Source of the DNA: DASYXT01 sp035934555
GTDB taxonomy: Bacteria > Verrucomicrobiota > Verrucomicrobiia > Limisphaerales > UBA8199
Direction of reading: 5' to 3'
DNA: 64,000 nt
NCBI GenBank assembly: GCA_035934555.1
Contig: DASYXT010000073.1
Coordinates: 20,515 to 84,514 of the forward strand
In this document: positions 26,484-35,653 of the stretch, piece after piece
How positions within the stretch are numbered: position 1 is the first letter of the stretch
How the letters are laid out: every line of letters starts with the position of its first letter
Notes under the pieces: generated by a model
The model's input: the letters and a program-made list of their open reading frames with translations, nothing else
Told to the model about the DNA's origin: nothing
Database searches by the model: none
Program-made: the position numbers and the translations under genes

Positions 26484-26567
26484 ACGACGCTTCGCAAGTT
26501 TCCAATGCCAGCGTCACGTCCGAGACACTTCGCCTGCCATTGGACGCCGAGTGGGGGGCCAGCTTTT

Positions 26568-26593
26568 GGACTGCGCCAGCCCTCTGGCGCTTT
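26568..26593 (+). repeat. Family-2 palindromic repeat, plus-orientation copy
   Basis: It reads GGACT, then the stem GCGCCAG with a CCCT loop and CTGGCGC, then TTT. It pairs as an inverted copy with 26456-26483. The T-run after the stem resembles a weak intrinsic terminator. It lies between the convergent LOG and ThuA genes. Confidence 0.7.
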
Positions 26594-26646
26594 ATCCGAA
26601 GCTATTACCGCACCCAGCACGGCCAGCACCGGAAACAGCAGCTCTA

Positions 26647-27528
26647 TCAGTCGCGCCCCTTGCGATCGAGGTTGGCTTTGAGTTGCTCCTCGCTCACATG
26701 GCTCTGCACTCCCTCGGCCGGGACTTCAACTTTTGCCGTCCACAGAATCGCGTTCAGCACAAGCTTGCGCACGTCGTCGTTGCCCCAATTCTTGTGATAA
26801 TGCCCGCCCGAAAAACCGAATCCCCGGCCGCCGTCCGGCCGTTCGCACGCCCAGGCCGTGGTTTGCATTTCGCCGTGCGCAACTGACTCGCGCACCGCCG
26901 GATTGCCCTCGTGCGGGCCATCAGGTCGGTGCATCGTGCTGGGCGGGGCCACCGCGCTGAGAATGGGCGTAACGCCCTGCATGCCGTCGCGAAAGCGCAT
27001 GTAAAAGTACCACTCATCCGTCGTCGTAAACGGATGCACCCCGCGCGTGATCGGGTGCTCGGGCAACTGTTTGAAGTCCGCTTTCCAGACCGGGTTCACC
27101 GAGCGGTCGATCTCGAAACACCCGCCCAGCCAATCCAGAAACTCCTTTTCCCCCCGTTCTTTGGTTGGTTCCACCGCGTAATGCAGGCAGACCAGCCCAA
27201 CCCCTTTCTTCATCAACTCGCTGATCCGCTCCAACCGGTCATCTTGCAACAGCGGATGACCACCGCCGCCATCGCTATAAACCACGATCGTCGCCGCGTG
27301 CGCAAATGCCGCGTCCGGTTCCGTTGGCCAGCCGTTGCTATATACCGTCGCTGTCACGCCGGGAAATCCCTCGAGGCACGACTTCAGCAACAAGCAGCCG
27401 GCGCGGTGTTCATGCTCACCCGGACCGTGGCTGGGGGGCCCGGCCAGAAACACAATTTCCTTCGGCTCAGCCGCGCCCAGGCTGGCCACAATGAAAGGCA
27501 ATATAGCCAGCAGGAGTAATCGTTTCAT
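26647..27528 (-). CDS. ThuA-like secreted protein
   Basis: This is 293 residues with a signal peptide (MKRLLLLAILPFIVASLGAAE). The ThuA fold, a class I glutamine-amidotransferase-like domain, is indicated by VFLAGPPSHG, VGLVCLHYAVEP and RGFGFSGGHYHKNW. ThuA-like proteins help degrade trehalose and related disaccharides through 3-keto intermediates. It is the last gene of a three-gene minus-strand operon (epimerase, DUF1080, ThuA), only four bases after the DUF1080 stop. Confidence 0.85.
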   Translation of the reverse strand: MKRLLLLAILPFIVASLGAAEPKEIVFLAGPPSHGPGEHEHRAGCLLLKSCLEGFPGVTATVYSNGWPTEPDAAFAHAATIVVYSDGGGGHPLLQDDRLERISELMKKGVGLVCLHYAVEPTKERGEKEFLDWLGGCFEIDRSVNPVWKADFKQLPEHPITRGVHPFTTTDEWYFYMRFRDGMQGVTPILSAVAPPSTMHRPDGPHEGNPAVRESVAHGEMQTTAWACERPDGGRGFGFSGGHYHKNWGNDDVRKLVLNAILWTAKVEVPAEGVQSHVSEEQLKANLDRKGRD

Positions 27529-27532
27529 AAGG

Positions 27533-28327
27533 CTAAAGCTTCTTGAGGCGAATGTCTTTGAACTGCACGGTAAACGGAGTTCCCACGTGCAACTGCAACG
27601 CGAGAATACCGCTCAGCGCTCGATGCGCCGTATCTTCGTCAGTCAGGTCTATAGTTGGTTTACCGTTGAGCCACTGTTGCAGATGATTGCCCCGGGCCAC
27701 GATCACATACTCATTCCAGTCCCCCTTCTTGATCGAAGCCTCGATTTCAGCCGCGGACCCAATCGAGCCCAGCACGTGCTTCTTGCCCTCGGCGTCCCAG
27801 AGCACCTTTTCGCCCCGGTCGGCGATCGTGCCGCGCATGCGTTCCTCGTAAAGATTGCCGGTGTAGTTCGGACCGGCTTCCATATCGGCCTGGTAACCGC
27901 CCACCACCCAGTTGGCGCGGTCGAAAATTTTGCTGCGGTACTGAATGCCCGAATTGGCGAAACCGGAGTTGCTGTTGGGGACGATCTTGAACGAGCAATG
28001 CAACTCGAAATCGGCGACCACGCCGTTGGTCCACACCAGGAACGTATTCACTTTTGCCGGATGTTCCGGTGTGGTCTGGCCGGTGATCGCGCCGTCGCGT
28101 ACGCTCCAGAGCTCGCGGTTGCCGTCCCACCCGGTCAGATCTTTGCCGTTGAAAATGCTTTGAAAACCGTGCCGGCGATCATCCAGCAGCGTCGTGTCCC
28201 GACCATATTGCCCGGCGCCGGGAGCGACGCTATTCTCAGCGCGTTGTGCGGCGACCGGCAGCATCGAAAACAATAGTGTGCCGCAACCGGCGATAACGGA
28301 AGCTGTAATTCGCAGAGCAGCCTTCAA
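27533..28327 (-). CDS. DUF1080 3-keto-disaccharide hydrolase-like protein
   Basis: This is 264 residues with a signal peptide (residues 1-27). The DUF1080 concanavalin-like fold shows in F-N-G-K-D-L-T-G-W, the S-N-S-G-I-Q-Y-R-S strand, G-G-Y-Q-A-D-M and L-A-L-Q-L-H. The family cleaves 3-keto-glycosides in several Bacteroidota and Verrucomicrobiota. Neighbours (ThuA, TIM-barrel epimerase) fit the same pathway, probably in the periplasm. Confidence 0.88.
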   Translation of the reverse strand: MKAALRITASVIAGCGTLLFSMLPVAAQRAENSVAPGAGQYGRDTTLLDDRRHGFQSIFNGKDLTGWDGNRELWSVRDGAITGQTTPEHPAKVNTFLVWTNGVVADFELHCSFKIVPNSNSGFANSGIQYRSKIFDRANWVVGGYQADMEAGPNYTGNLYEERMRGTIADRGEKVLWDAEGKKHVLGSIGSAAEIEASIKKGDWNEYVIVARGNHLQQWLNGKPTIDLTDEDTAHRALSGILALQLHVGTPFTVQFKDIRLKKL

Positions 28328-28370
28328 GTTCGGTTCCTCCGGGGTTAATGGTGGGCTCAGTGTTGCTGCC

Positions 28371-29213
28371 TCACAGCACGCGCTGCAAAAACTTCAAACC
28401 TTTTACGGCGATGTCTTCCTGGCGCGGCTCGACCTGGCGCCAGATGGCGGCGGCCCGCGCGATCAGCTTCACATGGCTGCCGAAACCTTCAATGACCACG
28501 TCGCCCTGGAAATTAATCGCGCGCAGCGCCTGGCCGATCGCCCGCCAATCGATATGGTCGTTGCCGGGGGTGCCACGGTCGCACCCGCAAGCGTGGAGAT
28601 GGGCCAGCCGTTTGCCGGCCCGCAGGATCGCGGCCGCCTGGTTCTTCTCCTCGATGTTCATGTGGAAGGTGTCCAGCATGAGTTTGAGCGCCGGGTTGTC
28701 CACTTCCTCGATCATGTTCAACGCCTGCTCGCACGTATTAATGAAATCGGTTTCAAAGCGGTTGAGCGGCTCCAGGCAGATGCGCTGGCCACGGTCTTGA
28801 GCTTCGCGGGCGAGCGTGCGCAAATGCCGGGCCACCAGCTTCCATTGCTGCTGGTACTCCCGGCGTGGCACCGCCTCGGCGCGGCCGGTCGCCGAATAAA
28901 TCGGCCCAATCACCGTCGAGCAATCCAACGCCTTGGCCTGGTCCATCAGTTGGGTCATGTATTTCAGCGCAATTTGTTGCTGGCGGGCAGTGCCGCGCAG
29001 GTCTCGCTCGGCGCTCATGCACGCGCACACCGACCCGCAGGTCAGCCCGGTATCCTCGAGCCGGCTTTTGACCACCCGCGGGTCAATGTGGTTGGGCTGT
29101 TCGATCGGGATTTCCACCGTCTCGAAGCCCCAGCGCTTGATGGGCTTGAACAGGCGCGTGCTTTGAGTGGTGAACGGGGAGGTGAAAAGGAAAGTATTAA
29201 TGCCGATGCGCAT
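28371..29213 (-). CDS. Sugar phosphate isomerase/epimerase (TIM barrel)
   Basis: This is 280 residues from the ATG complementary to 29211-29213; the open frame extends upstream without coding character. It is an AP-endonuclease-2-like TIM barrel related to ketose 3-epimerases. Visible are an N-terminal MRIGINTFLF strand, GFETVEIP, the metal-ligand region C-L-E-P-L-N-R-F-E-T, L-M-L-D-T-F-H-M-N-I-E-E and G-D-V-V-I-E-G-F. No signal peptide, so it is cytoplasmic. It is the first gene of the minus-strand operon with DUF1080 and ThuA; a role in keto-sugar epimerisation or isomerisation is inferred. Confidence 0.85.
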   Translation of the reverse strand: MRIGINTFLFTSPFTTQSTRLFKPIKRWGFETVEIPIEQPNHIDPRVVKSRLEDTGLTCGSVCACMSAERDLRGTARQQQIALKYMTQLMDQAKALDCSTVIGPIYSATGRAEAVPRREYQQQWKLVARHLRTLAREAQDRGQRICLEPLNRFETDFINTCEQALNMIEEVDNPALKLMLDTFHMNIEEKNQAAAILRAGKRLAHLHACGCDRGTPGNDHIDWRAIGQALRAINFQGDVVIEGFGSHVKLIARAAAIWRQVEPRQEDIAVKGLKFLQRVL

Positions 29214-29277
29214 AGCGGAAACCGACCATAGAACATCGCCACAGCAAGTCAAGCTTCGCCGTGACATCTGCGACACT

Positions 29278-29700
29278 TCACCCAGGCTTCCAATTCCCAT
29301 CGGCCGAGCCGTCGGGGCTGGCAAGTACCACCTTGTAACCGTTCGGATCGCGAAGCCATATTTCCCAGTGGTTTGGGCCGCCGTCAGGGTTGTCGGGCGG
29401 ATTGCGATGGCGCGGCAGAATAATCTCAGCTTTCAAACGCTCGGCGCGCGCAACTGCCGCATCAAAATCCTCAACTTCGAACCACAGCAGCACGCCGTTG
29501 CCGACAGCGAGGTTAGGCTCGCCTATGCGCCCGTGATGATGCGCCACCTCCCAATTGTGCAATTGAAGAATCAGCCGGCCATTCGAGACCAACCGCTCGT
29601 AATTTGGGCCGCCATGGGCGCTCTGGCACCCGAGAAGTTGTTGATACCAGCGGCTCGTCGCCTCGACGTCCCGCGCGCAAATAAGAGGCTGTGGATGCAT
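29278..29700 (-). CDS. VOC-family (glyoxalase/bleomycin-resistance-fold) protein
   Basis: This is 140 residues from ATG 29700; a GTG at 29715 would add five. It has one VOC repeat pair: A-R-D-V-E-A-T-S-R-W-Y-Q-Q-L-L-G and L-R-D-P-N-G-Y-K-V-V-L. The His and Glu positions expected for metal binding are partly present (W-E-I-W-L). Substrate unknown. Single gene, 64 bases upstream of the epimerase start on the same strand. Confidence 0.8.
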   Translation of the reverse strand: MHPQPLICARDVEATSRWYQQLLGCQSAHGGPNYERLVSNGRLILQLHNWEVAHHHGRIGEPNLAVGNGVLLWFEVEDFDAAVARAERLKAEIILPRHRNPPDNPDGGPNHWEIWLRDPNGYKVVLASPDGSADGNWKPG

Positions 29701-29743
29701 CGTCCTTACTCTCACCCGGGATCCCCTTCCAGTAAAGCCCCCG

Positions 29744-29856
29744 GCGCGCGGACCTTAGTCAGACCTTAGTCCGCAGCAACTCCCGAACGGAGCACGGCTC
29801 GGATTTGCTGCCGATTTTACCAGTTACGTTGCTGCGGACACGAATGTCCGCGCTCC
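29744..29856. repeat. REP/BIME family-1 pair A
   Basis: Two inverted copies of a palindrome (GCGCGGAC ... GTCCGCAGCAA) lie at 29744-29779 and 29828-29856, with their GCAGCAA ends facing inwards. The second copy has the ATTC-loop variant. It fills the gap between the VOC and membrane-protein genes. Confidence 0.75.
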
Positions 29857-29903
29857 ACGCCCTCACTGCCGATTACATCCGCTCGTGCTGCGGTAGCGCT
29901 ATC

Positions 29904-31328
29904 TTACCCAGCCCCCGCATCCCCAAGCTCCAGTTTTGACCGCCGCTTCCATGCGCGCGCCAGCACAACCATTGCGCTCCCGAAACCCAGGGCCACCCAG
30001 GGCATTCCCAGAAACGACTTGGCGCCCATCACACCCACTGCCAACCCGAGCAAAAGCGCAAACAAAACCCACGGGCTGATCGCGCCGATTGCCCACAGAC
30101 CGCGCCGCCACGTGCGGTCGCGCGCGCCATCCAGGCGCCGCAGCACCATTCCCAGCAGCATGCCAAGCCCCACCCACATCCCGCACAACAGCCACGCCGG
30201 AAACCGCCCACCATGCTCCACGATCGACGGCACAATAAATCCCAGCATCACGAACCCCGCGGTGAACCCGATCCCGGTGAACCACGGTGCTCTGACCGCC
30301 CTGGCGCCGCTTGTCGCACGCGTCTGCTGTAGCGCGAGACCCACCAGGGCCAGGATGCCCCCCAGGCAACCCAGTGTCCACGGCCAGCCCAGCCGGAACG
30401 GATAGACTTGCCGAACCGGCAGAACTCCCGGAAACGCAGCCTCCAACAGCCCACGGTTGAACTCGACCAACTGGTCGCCTTGCGGCCGCTTTGCCATCTG
30501 CTCACTCAAGCGCGCCGGCAAAGGCACGCCGGCAAATCGCTCGGGCGAATACAACTCGGGCCGCGGCAGTAACCGATTGAGCTCCTCCTGCAGCGCGTGC
30601 TTCAGCTCGACAGAATCAGCCTGCGTAGCAACGGCTTTGCGGACAATTTCGCCGTGCTTCGCGCTGAACCCGCCCGCAATGAACCGGTCCAGCGGTCGGC
30701 TGCCCGCCTCGACTTGGCGCGCCAGCTCAAGCGAGTGCTCCATCTCAATCAGGTGAAAGGGCCGATTATCAAAAAAAGCGAACCCGAGCAGCACCACCAG
30801 CGCAAAGGCCGAGCCGGCGATAACCTGGCCCCGCCGGCGCAGCCAGGGAACCGTTGCGTGGCCTGAGAATGCCGCTTCGGTGATGAACACCGGCGCCGTG
30901 ATCGAGATGGCCATGTGATAGAATGTCAGGCCAAAGGCCCAAACCCAGTTCACGCCCGCAGCCCGGCCATAAATGCTTAAGAACCCGGTGTCCGTCCAGT
31001 AAGGGTTGAAGAAGCTTTTGCACATCAGCCCCTCCTCGATGATGCCATAGGCGGCCCCCAGCAGCAGCAGTCCGGCCGCATTGAGCCCGCGGCGCACCAC
31101 CAACTCGCGCACCAGCAGCGCTCCGCAACCGTACAGCCCCACCAGCAGCACGAAGAACACCGGGTTGAAGAATTGCAGCGGCGGTGATGAGCCCGAAAGC
31201 AACTCCCCCACCGCAGGGGCCAGCACCAGCAACGTCAGCACAGGTTTCCAATGCCGTTCCGCCCGGGGCGGCTGATCATCGACCGGAGTTGTGGCGGATT
31301 CCGCTCGGCCCTCGTTCACATCGCTCAT
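29904..31328 (-). CDS. Polytopic membrane protein of unknown function
   Basis: This is 474 residues with about nine to ten predicted hydrophobic helices and a soluble loop of about 120 residues (about 215-330) between the first and second membrane blocks. A G-I-I-E-E-G-L-M-C-K-S-F-F-N-P motif sits after the third helix; paired glutamates recall CPBP-type intramembrane proteases but the following conserved Arg is missing. No transporter family was recognised. It is not obviously in an operon: flanked by a REP pair downstream and a 235-base gap upstream. Confidence 0.6.
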   Translation of the reverse strand: MSDVNEGRAESATTPVDDQPPRAERHWKPVLTLLVLAPAVGELLSGSSPPLQFFNPVFFVLLVGLYGCGALLVRELVVRRGLNAAGLLLLGAAYGIIEEGLMCKSFFNPYWTDTGFLSIYGRAAGVNWVWAFGLTFYHMAISITAPVFITEAAFSGHATVPWLRRRGQVIAGSAFALVVLLGFAFFDNRPFHLIEMEHSLELARQVEAGSRPLDRFIAGGFSAKHGEIVRKAVATQADSVELKHALQEELNRLLPRPELYSPERFAGVPLPARLSEQMAKRPQGDQLVEFNRGLLEAAFPGVLPVRQVYPFRLGWPWTLGCLGGILALVGLALQQTRATSGARAVRAPWFTGIGFTAGFVMLGFIVPSIVEHGGRFPAWLLCGMWVGLGMLLGMVLRRLDGARDRTWRRGLWAIGAISPWVLFALLLGLAVGVMGAKSFLGMPWVALGFGSAMVVLARAWKRRSKLELGDAGAG

Positions 31329-31563
31329 CCAGTATTGGGATTACACGTGAACCGGGGCGAAAGTTACAGGGAAATCCGGGGGTAGCGGGGCCACACGAGT
31401 GTGAGACAGAGTTGCGAAGACGCCTCACCGCAAGCGTCCAGTTGCTTTTCGAGCGCTTTGGCTTTATGACTAAGTGGGCATCAGGCAATTCGAGCGGGTC
31501 GGGCTCGGCTTTTCCCGCGCGAGCAGCCGTAAAACCGGGGCGTGGAAATGAGGACGGTTAGTT

Positions 31564-31872
31564 ATGGAACTGTATTTTCGTGATCTGATTTCTGAAGACG
31601 CGTCGCTGGACAAGTTGGTGGACGACTTAATGCTCGTCGTGCAGGGAGCTGAGGAGTTTGTCGAGGCGGCGGGGGCCGGCCTGCCAAAAGAGCATAAAGA
31701 GGAAATCGCCTCACGCCTGCAGCGCCTGAAGGAGGGTTGCCGGCAAATCAAGCGCCAGACCGTCCGCACCGCCCTCGCGACCGACAAGGTCCTGCGGCAA
31801 TACCCGTATTCCTCCGCCGGGTTCGCCTTTGCCGCTGGGTTGTTATTCGGAGTTTGGCTCAAACGCCGGTAG
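31564..31872 (+). CDS. DUF883-family (ElaB/YqjD-like) tail-anchored protein
   Basis: This is 102 residues. A charged amphipathic helical region precedes a C-terminal hydrophobic anchor with the family-typical Q-Y-P-Y-S-S-A-G-F-A-F-A-A-G-L-L-F-G. E. coli members associate with ribosomes at the inner membrane in stationary phase. Its stop lies at the edge of a REP pair (31872). Confidence 0.75.
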   Translation: MELYFRDLISEDASLDKLVDDLMLVVQGAEEFVEAAGAGLPKEHKEEIASRLQRLKEGCRQIKRQTVRTALATDKVLRQYPYSSAGFAFAAGLLFGVWLKRR

Positions 31873-32003
31873 CGGAGCGCGGACTCCAGTCTGACTTTAG
31901 TCCGCAGCAATATCCTAATGGCGGATTTGCCCCGATTCGCAGGCATGCTCAGCGATTGCACACTGCTGCAGGCTAAAGTCTGGCTAAAGTCCGCGCTGCG
32001 CTA
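31872..32003. repeat. REP/BIME family-1 pair B
   Basis: Inverted copies lie at 31872-31910 and 31964-32003, each containing the GGACTTTAG-type stem with an internal duplication (CAGTCTGACTTTAG and its counterpart). It sits between the DUF883 stop and the glycoside hydrolase start. Confidence 0.75.
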
Positions 32004-32055
32004 AACGTATTTGTTTAAGCGTGACTCGTTCCGCTTTTGTCGCCAAAATCAGCGC

Positions 32056-33345
32056 ATGAAACGATGGCTTGGGCTTGCGCTTTTGCTTTCCTTCCGCGCA
32101 GTTGCCTCTGAAATTCCCGAACCCGTCCTGCCTCAGGGAGTCGGCATCAACATCCACTTTGTAACGGGCCACCAGCATGAACTCGACCTCATCCAGGCGG
32201 CGGGCTTCAAGTTCGTGCGAATGGATTTTGCCTGGACAGCCATCGAGCGGCAGAAGGGCCAATACGATTGGTCCGAATACGAACAATTGCTGCAACACCT
32301 GGACCAGCATGGTCTGCGCGCGATTCTGATCCTGGATTATTCCAACCCGCTGTACGAACAGAGCGTGACTTGCACCAATCCGATGAACAATCAACTGCAC
32401 ACGACAATTGCGGCGCCGCAGCACCCGGAAAGCATCGCCGCCTTCACACGCTGGGCCGCCGCTGGTGTCGAACATTTCCGCAATCGCCACGTGCTGTGGG
32501 AAATCTGGAACGAACCTAATATTGAATTCTGGAGCCCACAACCGGATGCACAGCAGTACACGACACTGGCGCTGGCCACCTGCAAGGCGATTCGCCAGGT
32601 CGCACCCGAAGCGACGATCATCGGCCCTGCCTCCTCAACCTTCCCCTGGGATTTTTTGGAAACTTTGCTGAAATCCGGCGCGTTGGAATACCTCGATGCG
32701 GTCAGCGTCCACCCGTATCGCCAGTTCGACCGCCCGCCTGAGACCGCGGCGGCAGACTTTCATCGGCTCCGCGAAATGATCGACCGCTATGCGCCGCCTG
32801 GCCGCACCGGCAAAATCCCCATCCTCAGCGGTGAGTGGGGCTATACCAGCGCGACGCGCCGTGGCGTGTCGCTCCAGACGCAAGCCGCCTTCGCCGTGCG
32901 GCAGCAATTGGCCAATCTGCTCGAGGGTGTTCCTCTCTCGATCTGGTATGACTTAAGCAATGACGGGCGCAACCCCGCCGAGCGGGAGGAGAATTTCGGC
33001 ACGATGTACTCCGACCTCAAGCCCAAGCCGGCCTATCTCGCGCTGAAGTTGATGACAAAACAATTGTCCGGGTTCGGCATTGCGCGCCGGTTGCCCATCG
33101 AGAACAGCGACGATTACGTGCTCAGTTTTACGAATTCTGCCGGCGCCAGCAAGCTCGTCGCCTGGACCCTCGGTAAGCCTCACGCTTACGGCTTGCAACT
33201 TAGCCAGGCTCACGCAACGGGGGCCAACATAACGATGGGTGACGGCTCGGCTCGCCCGGTAGCAATCGATTCCGGGCGGTTGCGGCTCGAATTGCAGGCG
33301 ATGCCGCAATACGTCACCCTCGGGATGCAGACCACCCAACGTTAA
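32056..33345 (+). CDS. Secreted clan GH-A glycoside hydrolase (GH5/GH39-like)
   Basis: This is 429 residues from ATG 32056, which gives a clean signal peptide (MKRWLGLALLLSFRAVAS). The TIM barrel shows the clan GH-A acid/base motif E-I-W-N-E-P-N and the nucleophile strand L-S-G-E-W-G-Y. V-R-M-D-F-A-W and S-V-H-P-Y-R are further barrel strands. A C-terminal beta-sandwich of about 90 residues follows. Glycan specificity cannot be read; xylosidase-, glucanase- or mannanase-like activity is possible. Single gene. Confidence 0.8.
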   Translation: MKRWLGLALLLSFRAVASEIPEPVLPQGVGINIHFVTGHQHELDLIQAAGFKFVRMDFAWTAIERQKGQYDWSEYEQLLQHLDQHGLRAILILDYSNPLYEQSVTCTNPMNNQLHTTIAAPQHPESIAAFTRWAAAGVEHFRNRHVLWEIWNEPNIEFWSPQPDAQQYTTLALATCKAIRQVAPEATIIGPASSTFPWDFLETLLKSGALEYLDAVSVHPYRQFDRPPETAAADFHRLREMIDRYAPPGRTGKIPILSGEWGYTSATRRGVSLQTQAAFAVRQQLANLLEGVPLSIWYDLSNDGRNPAEREENFGTMYSDLKPKPAYLALKLMTKQLSGFGIARRLPIENSDDYVLSFTNSAGASKLVAWTLGKPHAYGLQLSQAHATGANITMGDGSARPVAIDSGRLRLELQAMPQYVTLGMQTTQR

Positions 33346-33401
33346 CACCCAGCGCCCAAGGCGCTCATTGACACCGCAGCCGGCGAGGGCAGATTCTCCC
33401 T

Positions 33402-34631
33402 ATGCAAGCCCCGCGCAAGAGAATCCGCACCCAGGCAGGCACTCGGTCGCACGCCGAGCTCCCGGCAGCCCATTCTGCGCCCGGAGCAGAAGCCGCTTCA
33501 GACGACCGCCTCCTCACCCGCACGGAACAAAGCCCGTTCCAGGGTCTAATCATTCGTGACCGTGACCCGGAGAACCTCGAGTACCCTTTTTCATCGCTGA
33601 ACACCGCGCTGACCCCCAACGAGCAGTTCTTTGTGCGCAGCCATTTTCCTGTGCCACAGCTCAATTCCGCCCAGTGGCGTCTCAAAGTGGAGGGACAAGT
33701 GAAGCGCCCGTTGGAGTTAAGCTACGAGGCCATCACGAGGATGCCACCGCGCACGAGCAGAATGGTCATGGAGTGCGCCGGCAACAGCCGCATCTTCCTT
33801 TCGCCTAAGGTAGGCGGGCTCCAGTGGGAATTGGGCGCGGTCGGCAATGCCGAATGGACCGGCGTCCGACTCAGCGACGTGCTGGACCTGGCTGGCATTA
33901 AGGCCAATGCGGTGGAGGTTGTGCTCGAAGGGGCCGATAGCGGCGAAATAAAAAAGGAGCCGCTCTCGCCTGGGAAAATCAATTATGCGCGCAGTCTGCC
34001 GCTGGCCAAAGCATTGGATCGTGAGGTCTTGCTGGCGTACCGGATGAACGGCGAGCCGCTCAGCCCGGCTCACGGCTACCCCTTGCGCGCCGTAGTCAGC
34101 GGCTGGTACGGCATGGCTTCGGTTAAATGGGTCACACGCCTGGTGGTCATCGATCGCGTCTTCCGCGGCTATTTCCAGACCTCCGATTACACCTTTTGGG
34201 AGCGCCGCGACGGATTGCCGATTCAATTGCTGCCTGTGGGCGAAATGGAGGTGAAAGCGGAAATCGCTCGGCCCGCGCTCCACGAAGTGTTGCCCGCAGG
34301 CTCGATTTACCGCGTGCATGGAGCAGCTTGGACCGGCGAGTCGGAAATCGAGCAGGTCGAGTTGAGCAGCGACAGCGGAAAAACCTGGGTGCGGGCGCAC
34401 CTGCTGGGCGTTGCCGGCGGCCATGGTTGGCGCCTATGGGAACATCATTGGCGCACGCCTGCTCAACCAGGGCGTTACACGCTCATGGCGCGGGCTACCG
34501 ACGCTCGCGGCCGAACTCAACCCTTGGAACGCGATCCGCATCGCGGCACATACATTATCAGTCATGTGCAGCCGATTGAAATTGAAGTGCGCAAAGCCAC
34601 TAACGGCGCGGCCGAAAGTTACGCGATTTAA
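33402..34631 (+). CDS. Sulfite-oxidase-family molybdopterin oxidoreductase
   Basis: This is 409 residues. The molybdopterin-binding domain contains V-M-E-C-A-G-N-S-R with the Mo-ligating Cys. Y-P-L-R-A-V-V-S-G-W-Y-G-M-A-S-V-K-W is the classic cofactor-binding segment. A C-terminal Mo-co dimerisation domain (W-T-G-E-S-E-I-E-Q-V-E-L-S-S-D-S-G-K-T-W) follows. The N-terminus has no clear signal or heme domain, so the physiological electron acceptor and location are uncertain. moaD and moaE at 63016-63662 supply part of the cofactor pathway. Confidence 0.88.
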   Translation: MQAPRKRIRTQAGTRSHAELPAAHSAPGAEAASDDRLLTRTEQSPFQGLIIRDRDPENLEYPFSSLNTALTPNEQFFVRSHFPVPQLNSAQWRLKVEGQVKRPLELSYEAITRMPPRTSRMVMECAGNSRIFLSPKVGGLQWELGAVGNAEWTGVRLSDVLDLAGIKANAVEVVLEGADSGEIKKEPLSPGKINYARSLPLAKALDREVLLAYRMNGEPLSPAHGYPLRAVVSGWYGMASVKWVTRLVVIDRVFRGYFQTSDYTFWERRDGLPIQLLPVGEMEVKAEIARPALHEVLPAGSIYRVHGAAWTGESEIEQVELSSDSGKTWVRAHLLGVAGGHGWRLWEHHWRTPAQPGRYTLMARATDARGRTQPLERDPHRGTYIISHVQPIEIEVRKATNGAAESYAI

Positions 34632-34747
34632 CTAAAACCGCGCCAACTTGGACCTTGCGGAAGGCAGCCATCGTTTCGGCATTAGTGTATCCCTCCCATC
34701 TTTGCCACCTGCGCAATCTGTGGCTTTCTTTCCGTGGCTTTCCGACT

Positions 34748-35476
34748 TCAAGGCTGGATGTTGGGCGTTGAATCCTCGGTGTTCGTCTTTTGGGCCGGCG
34801 CGTCCGGGTCCTCCAGGGCGAACAGCTCTAATTCCTGCGCCATCGGCCGGAAGGGCGAGAAAGTGCGGCGATGCAACGCGCAGGGCCCCAGGGCCTCAAT
34901 GGCCGCCAGATGCTGCGGCGTCCCGTAGCCTTTATGTTCGGCGAAGCCATAACCCGGAAATTGCTTCTCGTACTCGACCATCAGCCGGTCACGCGTGACC
35001 TTGGCCAACACACTCGCCGCGGCGATGGAATAACTGCGCGCGTCGCCCTGCACTAATGCGGTCTGCGGATACGTCAGCCAGCGAATTCGCAACCCATCGA
35101 CCAGCACATGCTCCGGTCGGGGTTGCAATTGGTCAAGGGCCTGGTTCATCGCGCGCCAGGCTGCCTGGCGAATGTTAATCTGATCGATCAGCTCGACCTC
35201 GACCGTCGCGATGGCGTACTTCACATCCGGCAACGAAGCCAGCACCGTGAAATATTTCTGGCGTTGCTCCGGACTGAGTTGCTTTGAATCGTTGAGGCCG
35301 CGCAGCTTGCGGCAGAGCCCCTCCTGCAACCAGGTGGCTGGAAACATCACCGCGGCGGCCACCACCGGTCCGGCCAGCGGCCCGCAACCAGCCTCGTCCA
35401 CACCGGCGACCAGCGGGCAGCCGCGGCCCCAGAGGTCGCACTCGTAGGACAATCGATGCCAGAATTTCGCGCTCAT
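34748..35476 (-). CDS. rnhB: Ribonuclease HII
   Basis: This is 242 residues. RNase HII removes ribonucleotides and RNA primers from DNA hybrids. The active-site motif reads A-G-V-D-E-A-G-C-G-P-L-A-G, and further acidic residues lie in HVLVDG and S-I-A-A-A-S-V-L-A-K-V-T-R-D-R. The usual G-R-G of the substrate-recognition loop is G-C-G here. A 25-residue C-terminal tail is divergent. It is convergent with the molybdoenzyme gene. Confidence 0.93.
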   Translation of the reverse strand: MSAKFWHRLSYECDLWGRGCPLVAGVDEAGCGPLAGPVVAAAVMFPATWLQEGLCRKLRGLNDSKQLSPEQRQKYFTVLASLPDVKYAIATVEVELIDQINIRQAAWRAMNQALDQLQPRPEHVLVDGLRIRWLTYPQTALVQGDARSYSIAAASVLAKVTRDRLMVEYEKQFPGYGFAEHKGYGTPQHLAAIEALGPCALHRRTFSPFRPMAQELELFALEDPDAPAQKTNTEDSTPNIQP

Positions 35477-35653
35477 CTCTTGCTGCCTCTATCGAACCAT
35501 TAACCCGCGCCGCGCAGCAAGCAAACAAGCCGATTATAATCCAAGCGCGGCTTGACAACCGGGGGGGTTGCGCACAAAGCTCACCTGCGGATGAGCAGAA
35601 CACGGCGTGGCCAGAATATTTATCGCCGGCAGCGCGGTGGCTGCTCGACCCGG

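Noticed and set aside
27335..28276. Plus-strand open frame of 313 codons across ThuA/DUF1080
   Set aside because: It spans two recognised minus-strand genes and shows no domain.
29904..31328. CPBP-family intramembrane protease call for the polytopic protein
   Set aside because: It has paired glutamates but lacks the following Arg and the downstream His motifs, so only an unknown membrane protein was called.
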